A stretch of 64,000 nt of DNA. Origin: an uncultured Chryseobacterium sp. (GTDB lineage: Bacteria; Bacteroidota; Bacteroidia; Flavobacteriales; Weeksellaceae). The DNA lies in the NCBI GenBank assembly GCA_913774355.1, contig CAJYGB010000018.1, positions 518,036 through 582,035 on the forward strand, read 5' to 3'. The notes beneath the pieces are model-generated. The model was given only the letters and a program-made list of their open reading frames with translations, did no database searches and was not told where the DNA came from. The position numbers were made by a program, and so were the translations under genes. Positions 43,599 through 52,079 of this stretch are shown piece by piece (the first letter of the stretch is position 1; each line of letters begins with the position of its first letter).

Positions 43599-45473
43599 TT
43601 ATTTTGTTTCAATCCTGATCTCGCCGGTGGTGGTTTTCGATCCGTCGGTGGAAGTTTTATTGATGTTGACCGACCTGATATTTTTTGGATCTAAAGCCTG
43701 CATCTGGGCATTGGTAGACTCTTTTCCGTTAATGTAGATTTTGGTATTTTCCGTATTTCCGCTCAGATTTTTGATGCCAGAACCTACAAGAGACTGATCT
43801 TTCAGATTAATTCTTATGTTATCAGCATTCACTCTAAAATTCCTGTCAATCGGCAATTTTTTGGAAACATTGCTAAACACATACACCCTCTCACCGTTAA
43901 GTGCTCTCCTTTCCGCTTCCAGTTTTGCCCTCTCCCCTTCTAGCTTGGCTCTTTTTTCGTCCAGCCGGGCCCTTTCTTTTTCTAGCTTGGCTCTTTTTCT
44001 GGCGGTAGACGCAGATTCTTTTCTTCCGGATGCCGATATTCTAATCTCGTTTTCGGTACCCGGTGACCATTTCAGGTCTTTTGTATCTCTAAATGAGTAG
44101 AATTTTACTTTGGGCACTTCAGGCGCATTAGGCGGCTGTGGAGATTCAGTATAATCAAAGTTTATTTCCGGCATCTCCGGCATTTCAATATTGAGATCTT
44201 TAAGATTTTTCACTTCATCTTTCCATTCTTTTGATTTGAAATAATCATTGATATTAATATCTTTTCCATTCATTTTAATAACTATTGCAGAATTGAGATA
44301 ATCTTTCGTACTTGCTATTTTCCCGATCTCACCGGAAAGTTTTCCAATTTCTTCAAGATTTTTGTAGTATTCGTCGCTTTTGGGTTCAAGTTTCTGCAGA
44401 ATTTCTGTTTTCTGCTGAATTTTCTGACTTAGATCGGCAATCTTTTTATCATCGTCGGCTTTTCTGTAAATTTTCGGAGTAGCCATACTTCTCTTCGGAT
44501 CCGGAACAATCGTATCATTTTTAATAACGACCGGAACTTTTTGAATAGTGATCTGATCTGTATTTCCGATCCGGGCAACCGCTTTTTTAATTTCGATATT
44601 GGTGGCTTTGATCTCTTGGTTTTTGGCATTCACCAGATAGGCAAACGCTACTGTAAATACTACCGGCAATGCTAGAATTCTACGCGCATATCCGAATTTG
44701 GTTTTGGGTTTCTGTAACATTTTTAGTCGTTTTTTTAGATTTGAACTGAGAAACGGACTGGTGGCAGGCAACGGGTTTCCGGAAAAGTGGCTTGCCAAAA
44801 GCATCTGCGCAAATGCTTGGGTGTCCGATTGTTTCACGGCCTTTTTATCGGCCAGATATTCGTGGATTAAACTGATTTCTTTTTTAACAATGTGGAAGAA
44901 CGGATTGAACCAGAATACAGAAGTAATGATCTCCATAAAGATTTTATCAAAAGAATGCTTCTGTTCAATATGTACCATTTCGTGCTTCAGAATCTGCTTT
45001 CCGACGTCGGAATTCAGCATGATGGAATTCTTCCAGAAAAGATTCTTAAAGTAGGAGAACGGTGCCTCCGAAAGATTGGTCCGGTAAAAATTGATCCCGT
45101 CGAAAGTTTCTTTCGGAAAGTTGCTTTTCAGCTGGCGGATCCTGAAGACCCCGTAGGTGAATCTCCCTAAAAAACAGAGAGAAACCAGTCCCAGAGCTGA
45201 AAAAATAATTCTAAAATAAAGGTCGTCATAGTTTGAGTTTTTAATCGTGTTGAACTGTACCTGATCTATCAACTTATATACATCACTGCTTACTTCAATG
45301 GTAAAGTCTTCCACCTTTATCATAGGGAGCAGCACGGAGAGGAGCATTGCAGACAAAAGATAAAATCTGTTGTAATGATGAAACGTCCTGTCTTTTAAAG
45401 ACAACTGATAATACAAAAACGTTACACCGGAACATAAAATAACTTTGCCGAAATAGAGAAGTACAGTTTCCAT
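43599..45473 (-). CDS. M56 (BlaR1-like) membrane metallopeptidase with coiled coil
   Basis: 624 residues. Membrane helices (near 5-20, 34-52, 90-110, 295-310) surround a cytosolic M56 domain with the zinc motif HEMVH (H164, E165, H168) and downstream EYLADKKAV. A long periplasmic part has a Glu/Lys/Arg heptad coil at about 490-527 (units such as KLEKERA, RLDEKRA, KLEGERA, KLEAERR) and a C-terminal beta region with IYINGKE ... LDPKNIRSVNI, similar to TonB-receptor plug or carboxypeptidase-like segments. BlaR1-type enzymes sense a signal and cause cleavage of their BlaI repressor, encoded just upstream. The ligand is unknown; beta-lactam sensing is not shown, as no penicillin-binding domain is present. 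Confidence 0.9.
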   Translation of the reverse strand: METVLLYFGKVILCSGVTFLYYQLSLKDRTFHHYNRFYLLSAMLLSVLLPMIKVEDFTIEVSSDVYKLIDQVQFNTIKNSNYDDLYFRIIFSALGLVSLCFLGRFTYGVFRIRQLKSNFPKETFDGINFYRTNLSEAPFSYFKNLFWKNSIMLNSDVGKQILKHEMVHIEQKHSFDKIFMEIITSVFWFNPFFHIVKKEISLIHEYLADKKAVKQSDTQAFAQMLLASHFSGNPLPATSPFLSSNLKKRLKMLQKPKTKFGYARRILALPVVFTVAFAYLVNAKNQEIKATNIEIKKAVARIGNTDQITIQKVPVVIKNDTIVPDPKRSMATPKIYRKADDDKKIADLSQKIQQKTEILQKLEPKSDEYYKNLEEIGKLSGEIGKIASTKDYLNSAIVIKMNGKDININDYFKSKEWKDEVKNLKDLNIEMPEMPEINFDYTESPQPPNAPEVPKVKFYSFRDTKDLKWSPGTENEIRISASGRKESASTARKRAKLEKERARLDEKRAKLEGERAKLEAERRALNGERVYVFSNVSKKLPIDRNFRVNADNIRINLKDQSLVGSGIKNLSGNTENTKIYINGKESTNAQMQALDPKNIRSVNINKTSTDGSKTTTGEIRIETK

Positions 45474-45478
45474 AAGCG

Positions 45479-45844
45479 TCAGTCTTTCTTTTTAAGTTCG
45501 TTTAAAAGCATTTCAAGGTCTTCCACCGTCATTTCATTTTTCTCTACCAGAAAGGAAACGGCACTTTTATAAGAACCCTTAAAATAATTTTTCACCAGGC
45601 TTTTCATGGTTTTGCCGGAATACTGTTCCTTGGAAACCAGCGGAAAATACTCATGCTGCCTTCCGTACACGCTGTAATCGACAAATTCTTTTTCTTTCAG
45701 TACTTTCAGGATGGTAGAAACGGTATTGGTATGCGGTTTCGGTTCCGGAAAAAGATCGAGAATATCCTTCAGAAATCCTTTTTCCAGTCTCCATAAATAT
45801 TGCATTACCTGCTCTTCTGCTTTTGTTAACATCTGATTTTTCAT
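45479..45844 (-). CDS. BlaI/MecI/CopY-family transcriptional repressor
   Basis: 121 residues of the Penicillinase_R family: winged helix (MLTKAEEQVMQYLWRLEKGFLKDILDLFPEPKPHTNTVSTILKVLKEKEFVDYS) followed by a dimerisation helix domain with the peptidase-cleavage region. It lies five bases before the M56 peptidase gene, the usual repressor-antirepressor pair. A TACAAATGTA palindrome that overlaps the -7 box of its promoter at 45911-45920 fits the known TACAnnTGTA operator of the family, so autoregulation is likely. Confidence 0.95.
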   Translation of the reverse strand: MKNQMLTKAEEQVMQYLWRLEKGFLKDILDLFPEPKPHTNTVSTILKVLKEKEFVDYSVYGRQHEYFPLVSKEQYSGKTMKSLVKNYFKGSYKSAVSFLVEKNEMTVEDLEMLLNELKKKD

Positions 45845-45910
45845 ATCCTGTCATTTATCATTAAGGGTGATATAAGTTTCCCATTTTCTATATCACTAAG
45901 AAATTAGTTA

Positions 45911-45920
45911 TACAAATGTA
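45911..45920. promoter_or_regulatory. BlaI-type operator TACAAATGTA
   Basis: Perfect palindrome of the form TACAnnTGTA, the sequence bound by MecI/BlaI repressors. Eight of its ten bases form the minus-strand -7 box TACATTTG. Confidence 0.7.
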
Positions 45921-45942
45921 GAAATAAAATTAATCCAAACAA
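45913..45942 (-). promoter_or_regulatory. Promoter of the blaI-M56 operon
   Basis: On the minus strand TTG at 45942-45940, 19 bases, then TACATTTG at 45920-45913, matching the Bacteroidota -33/-7 pattern, 69 bases before the blaI ATG. Confidence 0.7.
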
Positions 45943-46177
45943 CTATTTTTTTAGTGATAAAAATCCACATTCAATAACATATTGATAATCAAATAAATAA
46001 ATTTTATTAAAATTTGTTAAATTTTTAACGAGTATAATTTATCGAGTGAATATTCAATATAAATTAAAGACTTTCCAACACAAATTCTTAAAACTTGTTA
46101 AAATTTATTAAATAAAATTAAAATCTATTTGTTTAAACCGGGAAATTATATTTATTTTAGTGCTTTAAAAATTTCTC

Positions 46178-46762
46178 ATGAAAAGATATAATTTATTAAT
46201 TGTACTGTTATTACTTATTTTCAACCTGACTAACGCCCAGAAAAAAGGTTCTCCGGCAGCAGATTTCAGCGCGGTAGGTGAAGCTAAATCTAAAATCGAA
46301 AGTACAGTTCCACTGGTGATCAAACATCTGAAAGAAGTCAGTGAAAAAGAAAATGATCCCAATATTCTTTCTAACGGTACTGCTGCGCTGGCCAAAGAAT
46401 ACGGAAAAGTAGAACTGGAATGGAGGCTTTACAGAGGCAATATGAACAACTGTATCCTGAACAATTCTTCCAAAAAAGCAAAAAAATGCATGGAATACCA
46501 TAACAATATGTTCAGAGGTACTTTAACCAATTATAATAACTACATCACCAATCTTACCAGAAAGAACGGATATCTGGGCGTAGACGGTGATACAAAATTA
46601 AACTTCAACCCTGCTGAAATTACCACAAAGCTAAGCGAGTCTTTCTTTAACGGGAACGATGCGGCAAACAGGATGAAAGGAATGCAGAAGAAAGAATTCA
46701 TCGGTCAGACCATGAAAGATGACAACGCGCTGACGCCTTTCAACCAGCTCGCTGCACAGTAA
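46178..46762 (+). CDS. Exported protein of unknown function
   Basis: 194 residues with a signal peptide (YNLLIVLLLLIFNLTNA then QKKG). The mature part is mostly helical (AVGEAKSKIESTVPLVIKHLKEVSEKEN) and contains two cysteines (NCILN, KCMEY), possibly a disulfide, and the end ALTPFNQLAAQ. No family recognised. The gene stands alone, with an AT-rich upstream region and a terminator at 46788. Confidence 0.75.
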   Translation: MKRYNLLIVLLLLIFNLTNAQKKGSPAADFSAVGEAKSKIESTVPLVIKHLKEVSEKENDPNILSNGTAALAKEYGKVELEWRLYRGNMNNCILNNSSKKAKKCMEYHNNMFRGTLTNYNNYITNLTRKNGYLGVDGDTKLNFNPAEITTKLSESFFNGNDAANRMKGMQKKEFIGQTMKDDNALTPFNQLAAQ

Positions 46763-46787
46763 GGTCTTTTTTTAATTAAATGATATG

Positions 46788-46817
46788 AATCCTGCTTCTT
46801 TGAGCGGGATTTTTTGT
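46788..46817 (+). terminator. Terminator after the 46178 gene
   Basis: AATCCTGC ... GCGGGATT with a T-G pair, followed by TTTTTG. Confidence 0.8.
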
Positions 46818-46933
46818 TTGCACCAAATCATTTTAAATTCAAAATAAAAAATCTGTATCATCAGCAAAATCTGCGAGAGTCAGCCACAATTCACAGAATC
46901 ATTTCAGCTTAAAACGTCTCAGCGAAAAATGAG

Positions 46934-46959
46934 CCTGACGGGTTTTTGAAACCCGTCAG
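46934..46959. repeat. Intergenic palindrome (CTGACGGGTTT type)
   Basis: CTGACGGGTTT, loop TTTG, AAACCCGTCAG: perfect 11-pair hairpin outside any gene. It resembles the 32432-32464 palindrome in design. Confidence 0.75.
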
Positions 46960-47019
46960 ATTTGCGTCGCGGATATGGCACAATAAATGATTTTACCACT
47001 CCAACCAAAATCAGCAAAA

Positions 47020-47226
47020 ATGAGCACATTGAAAAAAGGAGACATGGTAAGATGGGATTCCAGCAACGGAGAGACCCACGGCAAAATCACCAAAGTACAC
47101 ACCAAAGACTTTATGTTTATGGAAAAGCAGCGACGCGCTTCGGAAGACGAACCTCAGTACGAGGTCATGAGTGAAAAGACAGGAAAATCGGCCGTCCATA
47201 AAGGTTCAGCACTGAAAAAAATGTAA
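47020..47226 (+). CDS. DUF2945 / HVA1 Tudor-like small protein
   Basis: 68 residues. The frame opens at 46987 with a different reading, but ATG at 47020 gives MSTLKKGDMVRWDSSNGETHGKI, the expected head of the hypervirulence-associated (HVA1) Tudor-like family, followed by the conserved basic RRASEDEPQYEVMSEKTGKSAVHKGSALKK. Small SH3/Tudor-like folds of this kind are of unknown function in bacteria. Monocistronic, with a terminator at 47232. Confidence 0.85.
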   Translation: MSTLKKGDMVRWDSSNGETHGKITKVHTKDFMFMEKQRRASEDEPQYEVMSEKTGKSAVHKGSALKKM

Positions 47227-47231
47227 AAAAA

Positions 47232-47260
47232 TTGCCACAGATTGATGTGGCAGTTTTCTT
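47232..47260 (+). terminator. Terminator after the DUF2945 gene
   Basis: TGCCACA, loop GATTGA, TGTGGCA, then TTTTCTTTT. Confidence 0.8.
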
Positions 47261-47287
47261 TTAATCAAACTTTTGCTAAGAGTTTTC

Positions 47288-47698
47288 TTATTTTATTTTG
47301 TCATAAATAAATTTTGTAACAATGGCTCCAAACAGGTAATAGGCAACCGTCATTACTTTTTTCTGGGTGGTTTCAGCAACAGGGTTTTCATCAAGCCCTA
47401 CTTTTCCAGGAAGTGCGAGGGCACCCAGTCCCATAGCCAGTCCTGATGCAATATTAAAGCCGCTGGTAGCAGTTGTAGCGTAATACATTCCGTTCCCGAT
47501 AACATCACCTGCCAGCGTTGCGGCATACAACTGATCATGACTGGTGATCTTCATATCCGCTTTGTCCAGTACTTTATTCAAGGCCTCTTCACCCACTTTG
47601 TTGATTTCCGGGACATTATCAAAATTTTTACGGATGGTTTCGTGCAGAAGGCTGAGGGCAAGTGCGCCGCCTAAACCTGCGATAATTTTCTTATACAT
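47288..47698 (-). CDS. Small membrane-associated protein of unknown function
   Basis: 136 residues. The open frame extends upstream to 47788 into the tRNA region, but the ATG at 47698 begins MYKKIIAGLGGALALSLLHETI. Hydrophobic stretches are the N-terminal GLGGALALSLLH, the central ASGLAMGLGALALPGKVGL and the C-terminal AYYLFGAIVTKFIYD, indicating an inner-membrane protein with two to three helices. No known domain. It lies downstream of two initiator tRNA genes on the same strand. Confidence 0.75.
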   Translation of the reverse strand: MYKKIIAGLGGALALSLLHETIRKNFDNVPEINKVGEEALNKVLDKADMKITSHDQLYAATLAGDVIGNGMYYATTATSGFNIASGLAMGLGALALPGKVGLDENPVAETTQKKVMTVAYYLFGAIVTKFIYDKIK

Positions 47699-47810
47699 AT
47701 TTTTTAGATTTAATGGTGTTCCTATTTGAATTGCATAAATTGAGCCATCCGGAACTGATGAGGTACCAGAAATAAAAAAGAGCATCACGAAAATGCGATA
47801 CTCTTTCTAG

Positions 47811-47883
<73 letters not shown>

Positions 47884-47925
47884 GTATATTTTTTAAAACG
47901 TTACCGATAACGTTTATTTACTTAG

Positions 47926-47998
<73 letters not shown>

Positions 47999-48087
47999 AT
48001 ATTGGACTGCAAATATACGACAATTTTTCAAAACTCCTAATTTTTCCTGTAAATAAAGGCTATTTATGAAAATTATTTTAATATTCG

Positions 48088-48095
48088 TATCTTTG
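48088..48095 (+). promoter_or_regulatory. -7 box of the Sua5/YrdC gene promoter
   Basis: TATCTTTG matches TAnnTTTG and ends only four bases before the ATG at 48100, which would make the transcript leaderless. Confidence 0.55.
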
Positions 48096-48099
48096 AAGC

Positions 48100-48711
48100 A
48101 TGGCAAAAATAGTGAAAATTTACCCGAACAACCCTCAGGAAAACCTTATCAATGAAGTAATTAAAACATTGAATAATGGTGGGCTTATTATCTATCCGTC
48201 AGATACCGTTTATGCGCTGGGCTGTAATATTTTCGACATTAAAGCGATGGAAAAGCTCGCCCAGATCAAAAAAATAAAGCTGGAAAAGGCACAGTTTTCC
48301 ATTATCTGTAACGATTTAAGCCACCTATCGGATTTTACGCGGCCGATCGATACGTCAACGTTCCGGTTTCTGAAAAGCCATTTGCCGGGACCGTTTACTT
48401 TCATCCTTGATGCCAACAAAAGCCTTCCTCTTGCTTATAAAAACCACAAAACCATTGGTATCCGTGTTCCGGACCACCCGATTCCGCAGCTGATCGTGGA
48501 AAAACTGGGTCACCCGATTGCCTCCACTTCCATCAAGGATGATGACGAAATCATAGAATATTCCACCGATCCGGAACTGATTGCAGAAAAATATGACCAT
48601 CTGGTAGATCTCGTTATCGACTCCGGTTACGGTGACAATGTCGCTTCCACCATTGTAGACCTTACTTCCGGTGAGCCTGAGATTATCCGTCAGGGAAAAG
48701 GGGAAATTTAA
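48100..48711 (+). CDS. tsaC: L-threonylcarbamoyladenylate synthase (Sua5/YciO/YrdC/YwlC)
   Basis: 203 residues of the YrdC fold. It makes threonylcarbamoyl-AMP from threonine, bicarbonate and ATP, the first step in t6A37 modification of ANN-decoding tRNAs. Family marks: GGLIIYPSDTVYALGCNIF, the basic residues in QIKKIKLEKAQF (K-x-R like nucleotide contact), FTFILDANKSLPLAYKN and GIRVPDHPI, STSIKDDDEII, and the C-terminal EPEIIRQGKGE. It has no Sua5 C-terminal domain. It is first in a run with CPBP, yaaA and prmC genes, gaps 9, 4 and 0 bases. Confidence 0.92.
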   Translation: MAKIVKIYPNNPQENLINEVIKTLNNGGLIIYPSDTVYALGCNIFDIKAMEKLAQIKKIKLEKAQFSIICNDLSHLSDFTRPIDTSTFRFLKSHLPGPFTFILDANKSLPLAYKNHKTIGIRVPDHPIPQLIVEKLGHPIASTSIKDDDEIIEYSTDPELIAEKYDHLVDLVIDSGYGDNVASTIVDLTSGEPEIIRQGKGEI

Positions 48712-48720
48712 AAAAGTCTG

Positions 48721-49422
48721 ATGAGTCTGAACGGAAGATATGCGTTGGGTATTCTCCTGACATTTATATTGCTGGGTATTGTGATGCTGTATGTTTTTCC
48801 GGCAATCCATTTTATTTCGGAAGGGACAGCCACTCCAACTGCAACGTTTGTATATTCAAGAATCATCCTGTGGATTGTTCTGCTTAGTGTTATTCTCTAT
48901 AGTTTCCTGATTGAAAAACAGCCGTTCCTGTTATGGCAGGATATAGCATATTCTTTTTTCTTTTATCTGAAAAAGGTCTTCAGCCTTTATCTGATCTGTG
49001 CAGTGGGTGGAGCTTTTTTAAATTTTCTGATCAGGTTTTTCATCCATGAAAGCATGAGCAGCAGGCTTGTTCAGCTTTCGGAAATTTTTAAAAACAATTA
49101 CGGCCTGATTATTTTTACCTGTCTCACGGCCGGTGTTGTGGAAGAGCTTCTGATGCGGGGATATATCCAACCGAGAGTGGAAAAAATATATAAAAATCGA
49201 TATGCCGGTATCGTTGTTTCTGCGGTACTATTCGGTATTCTCCACAGTGCGTACGGAACCATTGGCCAGGTAGTTATACCCTGCTTTATAGGAATTGTTT
49301 TTGCCCTATTCTATAAAATTTATTCCAACATTAAGATCCTGATTCTCTGTCATTTCATGTATGATTTCGTATCGCTGATGATGATAAATATTTTGGATCT
49401 CAAACATTTATCTGTATTTTAA
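48721..49422 (+). CDS. CPBP family intramembrane glutamic protease
   Basis: 233 residues with about six to seven hydrophobic helices. The ABI/CPBP signature is clear: E141-E142 and R146 in GVVEELLMRGYI, H175 in FGILHSAYG and H211 in LILCHFMYDF. Such proteins are related to Rce1 and process membrane substrates; roles in bacteriocin self-immunity or protein maturation are known for some members. The substrate here is unknown. The gene begins nine bases after the tsaC stop. Confidence 0.92.
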   Translation: MSLNGRYALGILLTFILLGIVMLYVFPAIHFISEGTATPTATFVYSRIILWIVLLSVILYSFLIEKQPFLLWQDIAYSFFFYLKKVFSLYLICAVGGAFLNFLIRFFIHESMSSRLVQLSEIFKNNYGLIIFTCLTAGVVEELLMRGYIQPRVEKIYKNRYAGIVVSAVLFGILHSAYGTIGQVVIPCFIGIVFALFYKIYSNIKILILCHFMYDFVSLMMINILDLKHLSVF

Positions 49423-49426
49423 CCTT

Positions 49427-50185
49427 ATGAAAATAGTTACTTCTCCTGCCAAGCTCATGAACGTGGAAAATTCGACCGACCTGTTGAAAGCCACTACACC
49501 CAGGTTCATCGAACAGGCTGCATTTATCCATTCTTTTTTAAAAACAAAATCGCCCAAATACCTTTCCGAGCTGATGGAAATTTCGGCTAAACTGGCAGAT
49601 GAAAACTGGGAAAGGAACCAAAAGTGGAAATCAAAACCAAGCGCAAAACAATCTGCTTCCGCCCTTTTTGCCTTTACCGGTGAAGTGTACCGCGGGCTGG
49701 ATGCCAAAACGCTGGACAAAGATGCGGTAGATTACCTGCAGAAAAACCAGAGGATCCTTTCCGGGCTGTACGGGCTTCTGAAACCTTCGGATAAAGTGAT
49801 GCTGTACCGTCTGGAAATGGGCAGGCCATTCGAATTTGACGAATACAAAAACCTGTATGAATTCTGGAGAGATAAAATCACTGCTCAGCTGAATTCCGAG
49901 ATGAAAAAGAATGAAATCCTGCTGAACCTCGCCAGCAACGAGTATTTCAAAGCGGTTGACCGTAAAAAGCTTGATCATCCGGTAATTGATTTTGATTTTT
50001 ATGAATTAAAGGACGGCAAGCTGAAAACCATCGTGGTATATACAAAACATGCAAGAGGACTGGTCGCAAGGTTCTGTGCACGGACGAATGCGCAGACATT
50101 GGATGATGTAAAGGCATTCAATTACGAAGGCTACCTGATCGATGAAGCGAAGTCAACAGATACAAAACTGGTTTTTACAAGATAA
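49427..50185 (+). CDS. yaaA: Peroxide stress protein YaaA (DUF328)
   Basis: 252 residues, matching the YaaA/UPF0246 family: MKIVTSPAKLMN at the start, SALFAFTGEVYRGLDA near residue 85, GLLKPSDKVMLYRLEMGR near 121, LLNLASNEYFKAVD near 165 and VVYTKHARGLVARF near 202. In E. coli YaaA is induced by OxyR and limits free iron during peroxide stress. It lies four bases after the CPBP gene and directly before prmC, so the four genes form an operon. The start is ATG at 49427. Confidence 0.95.
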   Translation: MKIVTSPAKLMNVENSTDLLKATTPRFIEQAAFIHSFLKTKSPKYLSELMEISAKLADENWERNQKWKSKPSAKQSASALFAFTGEVYRGLDAKTLDKDAVDYLQKNQRILSGLYGLLKPSDKVMLYRLEMGRPFEFDEYKNLYEFWRDKITAQLNSEMKKNEILLNLASNEYFKAVDRKKLDHPVIDFDFYELKDGKLKTIVVYTKHARGLVARFCARTNAQTLDDVKAFNYEGYLIDEAKSTDTKLVFTR

Positions 50186-51040
50186 ATGACGATTTCAGAA
50201 TTTAAAACCCATTTCAAAAAAGAGCTTTCCCTACTGTATACCGATTCTGAAAACGGTTTTTTAAGCAGTATTTTTGTGGAGAAAATCGTTGGGTTGAATC
50301 CTTTTTATCAGCGCAGGTTTTCCGGACAGGAATTGCTGCTGGATGATGAGCAGAAGCTTGTAGCCGCTGTTTCCGCCTTAAAAACCGGACGGCCCTACCA
50401 ACAAATCCTAGGCGAAACCGAATTTTACGGAATGACGTTTTTCGTTAACGAGCATGTACTGATTCCACGTCCGGAAACGGAGGAGCTGCTGGAATTTGCC
50501 ATAAAAAAAATCCGGCATTATGAACTGTACGGCAGGGAAGATTTAAAAATCCTCGATATCGGGACCGGCAGTGGGATTATCCCATTGGTACTGAAAAAGC
50601 ATTTTCCGCAGGCACGTGTATCGTCCATCGATTTTTCTGAGAAAGCACTGGAAACCGCAAAAAGGAATGCTGAATTCCATCGGCTGGATGTCAATTTCAT
50701 CCACGCAGATTACCTGAATTTCCAACCGGAGGAAGTATTTGACGTCATCATTTCCAATCCGCCTTATATCGGCATTGATGAAGAGCATGAAATCGAAAAT
50801 TCAATAAAAGGATTTGAACCGATGATGGCCCTCTTCTCTCCTACTTCCGATGCCCTGATTTTTTACCGGAAGATTGCAGAAGATGCTAAAAAATATCTGC
50901 AGGACAACGGATTGTTGTTTCTGGAAATCAATCAGAAACTCGGTCCCGAAACGCTGGAACTTTACCTCCCGCATTTTTCCGAGGCCGAACTGATTAAAGA
51001 TCTTTCGGAGAATGACCGGTTTGTTTTTGGGAGAAAGTAA
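50186..51040 (+). CDS. prmC: Peptide chain release factor N5-glutamine methyltransferase
   Basis: 284 residues. Uses S-adenosylmethionine to methylate the glutamine of the GGQ motif of RF1/RF2. N-terminal helical substrate-binding domain (with GRPYQQILGETEFYGMTFFVNEHVLIPRPETEEL near residue 67), SAM motif DIGTGSGIIPL near residue 127, and catalytic NPPY with N191 in ISNPPYIG. The ATG follows the yaaA stop directly (TAAATG). The length and order are ordinary. Confidence 0.96.
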   Translation: MTISEFKTHFKKELSLLYTDSENGFLSSIFVEKIVGLNPFYQRRFSGQELLLDDEQKLVAAVSALKTGRPYQQILGETEFYGMTFFVNEHVLIPRPETEELLEFAIKKIRHYELYGREDLKILDIGTGSGIIPLVLKKHFPQARVSSIDFSEKALETAKRNAEFHRLDVNFIHADYLNFQPEEVFDVIISNPPYIGIDEEHEIENSIKGFEPMMALFSPTSDALIFYRKIAEDAKKYLQDNGLLFLEINQKLGPETLELYLPHFSEAELIKDLSENDRFVFGRK

Positions 51041-51155
51041 GAAAATTAGGAGAATCACAAGTAACCAATGGAAAAGAGACTCAACAATACTAAATTAATA
51101 AAGTCAATAAAAACTTCCAATATATTTAGCTAACCAGATTGTAATAGAATCTCTA

Positions 51156-51200
51156 TAAAAAAGAGTCCGTCTCACAACTAGTGAAAACGGACTCTTTTTA
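51156..51200. terminator. Strong hairpin between prmC and the rhomboid gene
   Basis: AAAAAGAGTCCGT and ACGGACTCTTTTT form a 13-pair stem around a 17-base loop; it can end transcription from both sides. The loop contains GTCTCACAACT, whose inverted copy lies at 51266-51276. Confidence 0.85.
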
Positions 51201-51276
51201 TGATTTTTCTCGACTTCCTATCTGAGAATGATTTTTGTACATTCAATTCTCAACCCACATCATTGAGTTGTGAGAC
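51169..51276. repeat. 11-base inverted repeat spanning the hairpin, possible IS/MITE remnant
   Basis: GTCTCACAACT at 51169-51179 and AGTTGTGAGAC at 51266-51276. The first arm overlaps the loop of the strong hairpin. GTCTCA-type ends are reminiscent of terminal repeats of some Bacteroidota insertion sequences, but no transposase is present. Confidence 0.4.
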
Positions 51277-51290
51277 TGATTCATTTTCAT

Positions 51291-51944
51291 TTATCCTATT
51301 CTTTTCCTAACAAAAATTTCATAGGCCAAATAAATCAGCGGTAATGCCATTATTCCAATATACAGAGCATTGGACATCGCTGATTGCGGCTGATTGGCAA
51401 CCGCATACAGCAATCCAAAAAAGGCACCTCCCAAATGGGCAGCATGCCCGATGTTATCATGCTGATTAGGATTCAGCATCATGTAAACAGAATAACTGAA
51501 ATAAACGAGGCCGAAAATATATCCCGGGATCCCTATCGGAATAAAGAACATATAGATTTCAAGATGAGGGATCAAAGCAATTGATGCAAATAAAATCCCC
51601 GACACACCACCGCTTGCCCCTATTGCCGAATACCACGGTTCTCTTTGATAAACAAAAAGCGAAAACATATTTCCCAAGAGAATAGAACCGAAGTAAATAA
51701 TAAGAAATCCTAAATTGCCAAATCCCTGAATCACAACAGGCCCAAAGAAATATAAGGTAAGCATATTGAAAACAAGATGCATAATATCGGCATGAAGGAA
51801 GCCCGAAGAAATCAATCTCACATATTCTTTCCGGTTCAGAATGGCACCCACGCTGAATTTGTATTTTTCAAAATTGCTGCTGCCGTTTGGTGCAACAAAA
51901 CTGATAATGGCTGTAATGGAGATAATTAAAATAAGGATATTCAT
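51291..51944 (-). CDS. Rhomboid family intramembrane serine protease
   Basis: 217 residues with six membrane helices, without extra cytosolic domains. The catalytic dyad is S111 in AIGASGGVSG and H170 in AAHLGGAFFG; the second-helix HADIMHLVFNM (H and N of the oxyanion region) is typical. It cleaves membrane-spanning substrates in the lipid bilayer. Substrates are not identifiable. Transcribed alone in the minus direction, towards the hairpin at 51156. Confidence 0.94.
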   Translation of the reverse strand: MNILILIISITAIISFVAPNGSSNFEKYKFSVGAILNRKEYVRLISSGFLHADIMHLVFNMLTLYFFGPVVIQGFGNLGFLIIYFGSILLGNMFSLFVYQREPWYSAIGASGGVSGILFASIALIPHLEIYMFFIPIGIPGYIFGLVYFSYSVYMMLNPNQHDNIGHAAHLGGAFFGLLYAVANQPQSAMSNALYIGIMALPLIYLAYEIFVRKRIG

Positions 51945-52079
51945 TTTTTCAACATTTAATTTCTGTATTTCCTACGCAAGTTTTATGCTAATTTTTAAAA
52001 CCTTTGCTGCGCTAATCTTCCGGCTTTTTTAAAAAAGGTTAAAAATACAAAATTTCGGACGTTAAAAGCGGGCAGATTC

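Larger units (their letters stand above)
45891..45959. promoter_or_regulatory. Inverted repeat TATCACTAA ... TTAGTGATA flanking the blaI promoter
   Basis: TATCACTAA at 45891-45899 and its reverse complement at 45951-45959 are placed symmetrically around the promoter, with a further GTGATA at 45867-45872. These may be additional repressor contact sites or a site for another regulator. Confidence 0.45.
45845..46177. other. AT-rich divergent intergenic region
   Basis: 333 bases between blaI and the 46178 gene. The blaI side contains the promoter and operators. The rest is very AT-rich with repeated TTGTTAAA / TTTATTAAA words; no gene is seen. Confidence 0.6.

Noticed and set aside
43599-45844. 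Calling the M56-BlaI pair a beta-lactam resistance system
   Set aside because: The sensor lacks the penicillin-binding domain of BlaR1 and no beta-lactamase gene is adjacent.
45911-45920. TACAAATGTA as a chance palindrome only
   Set aside because: Rejected as mere chance because it lies exactly at the promoter of a BlaI-family gene and matches that family's operator; kept as a feature.
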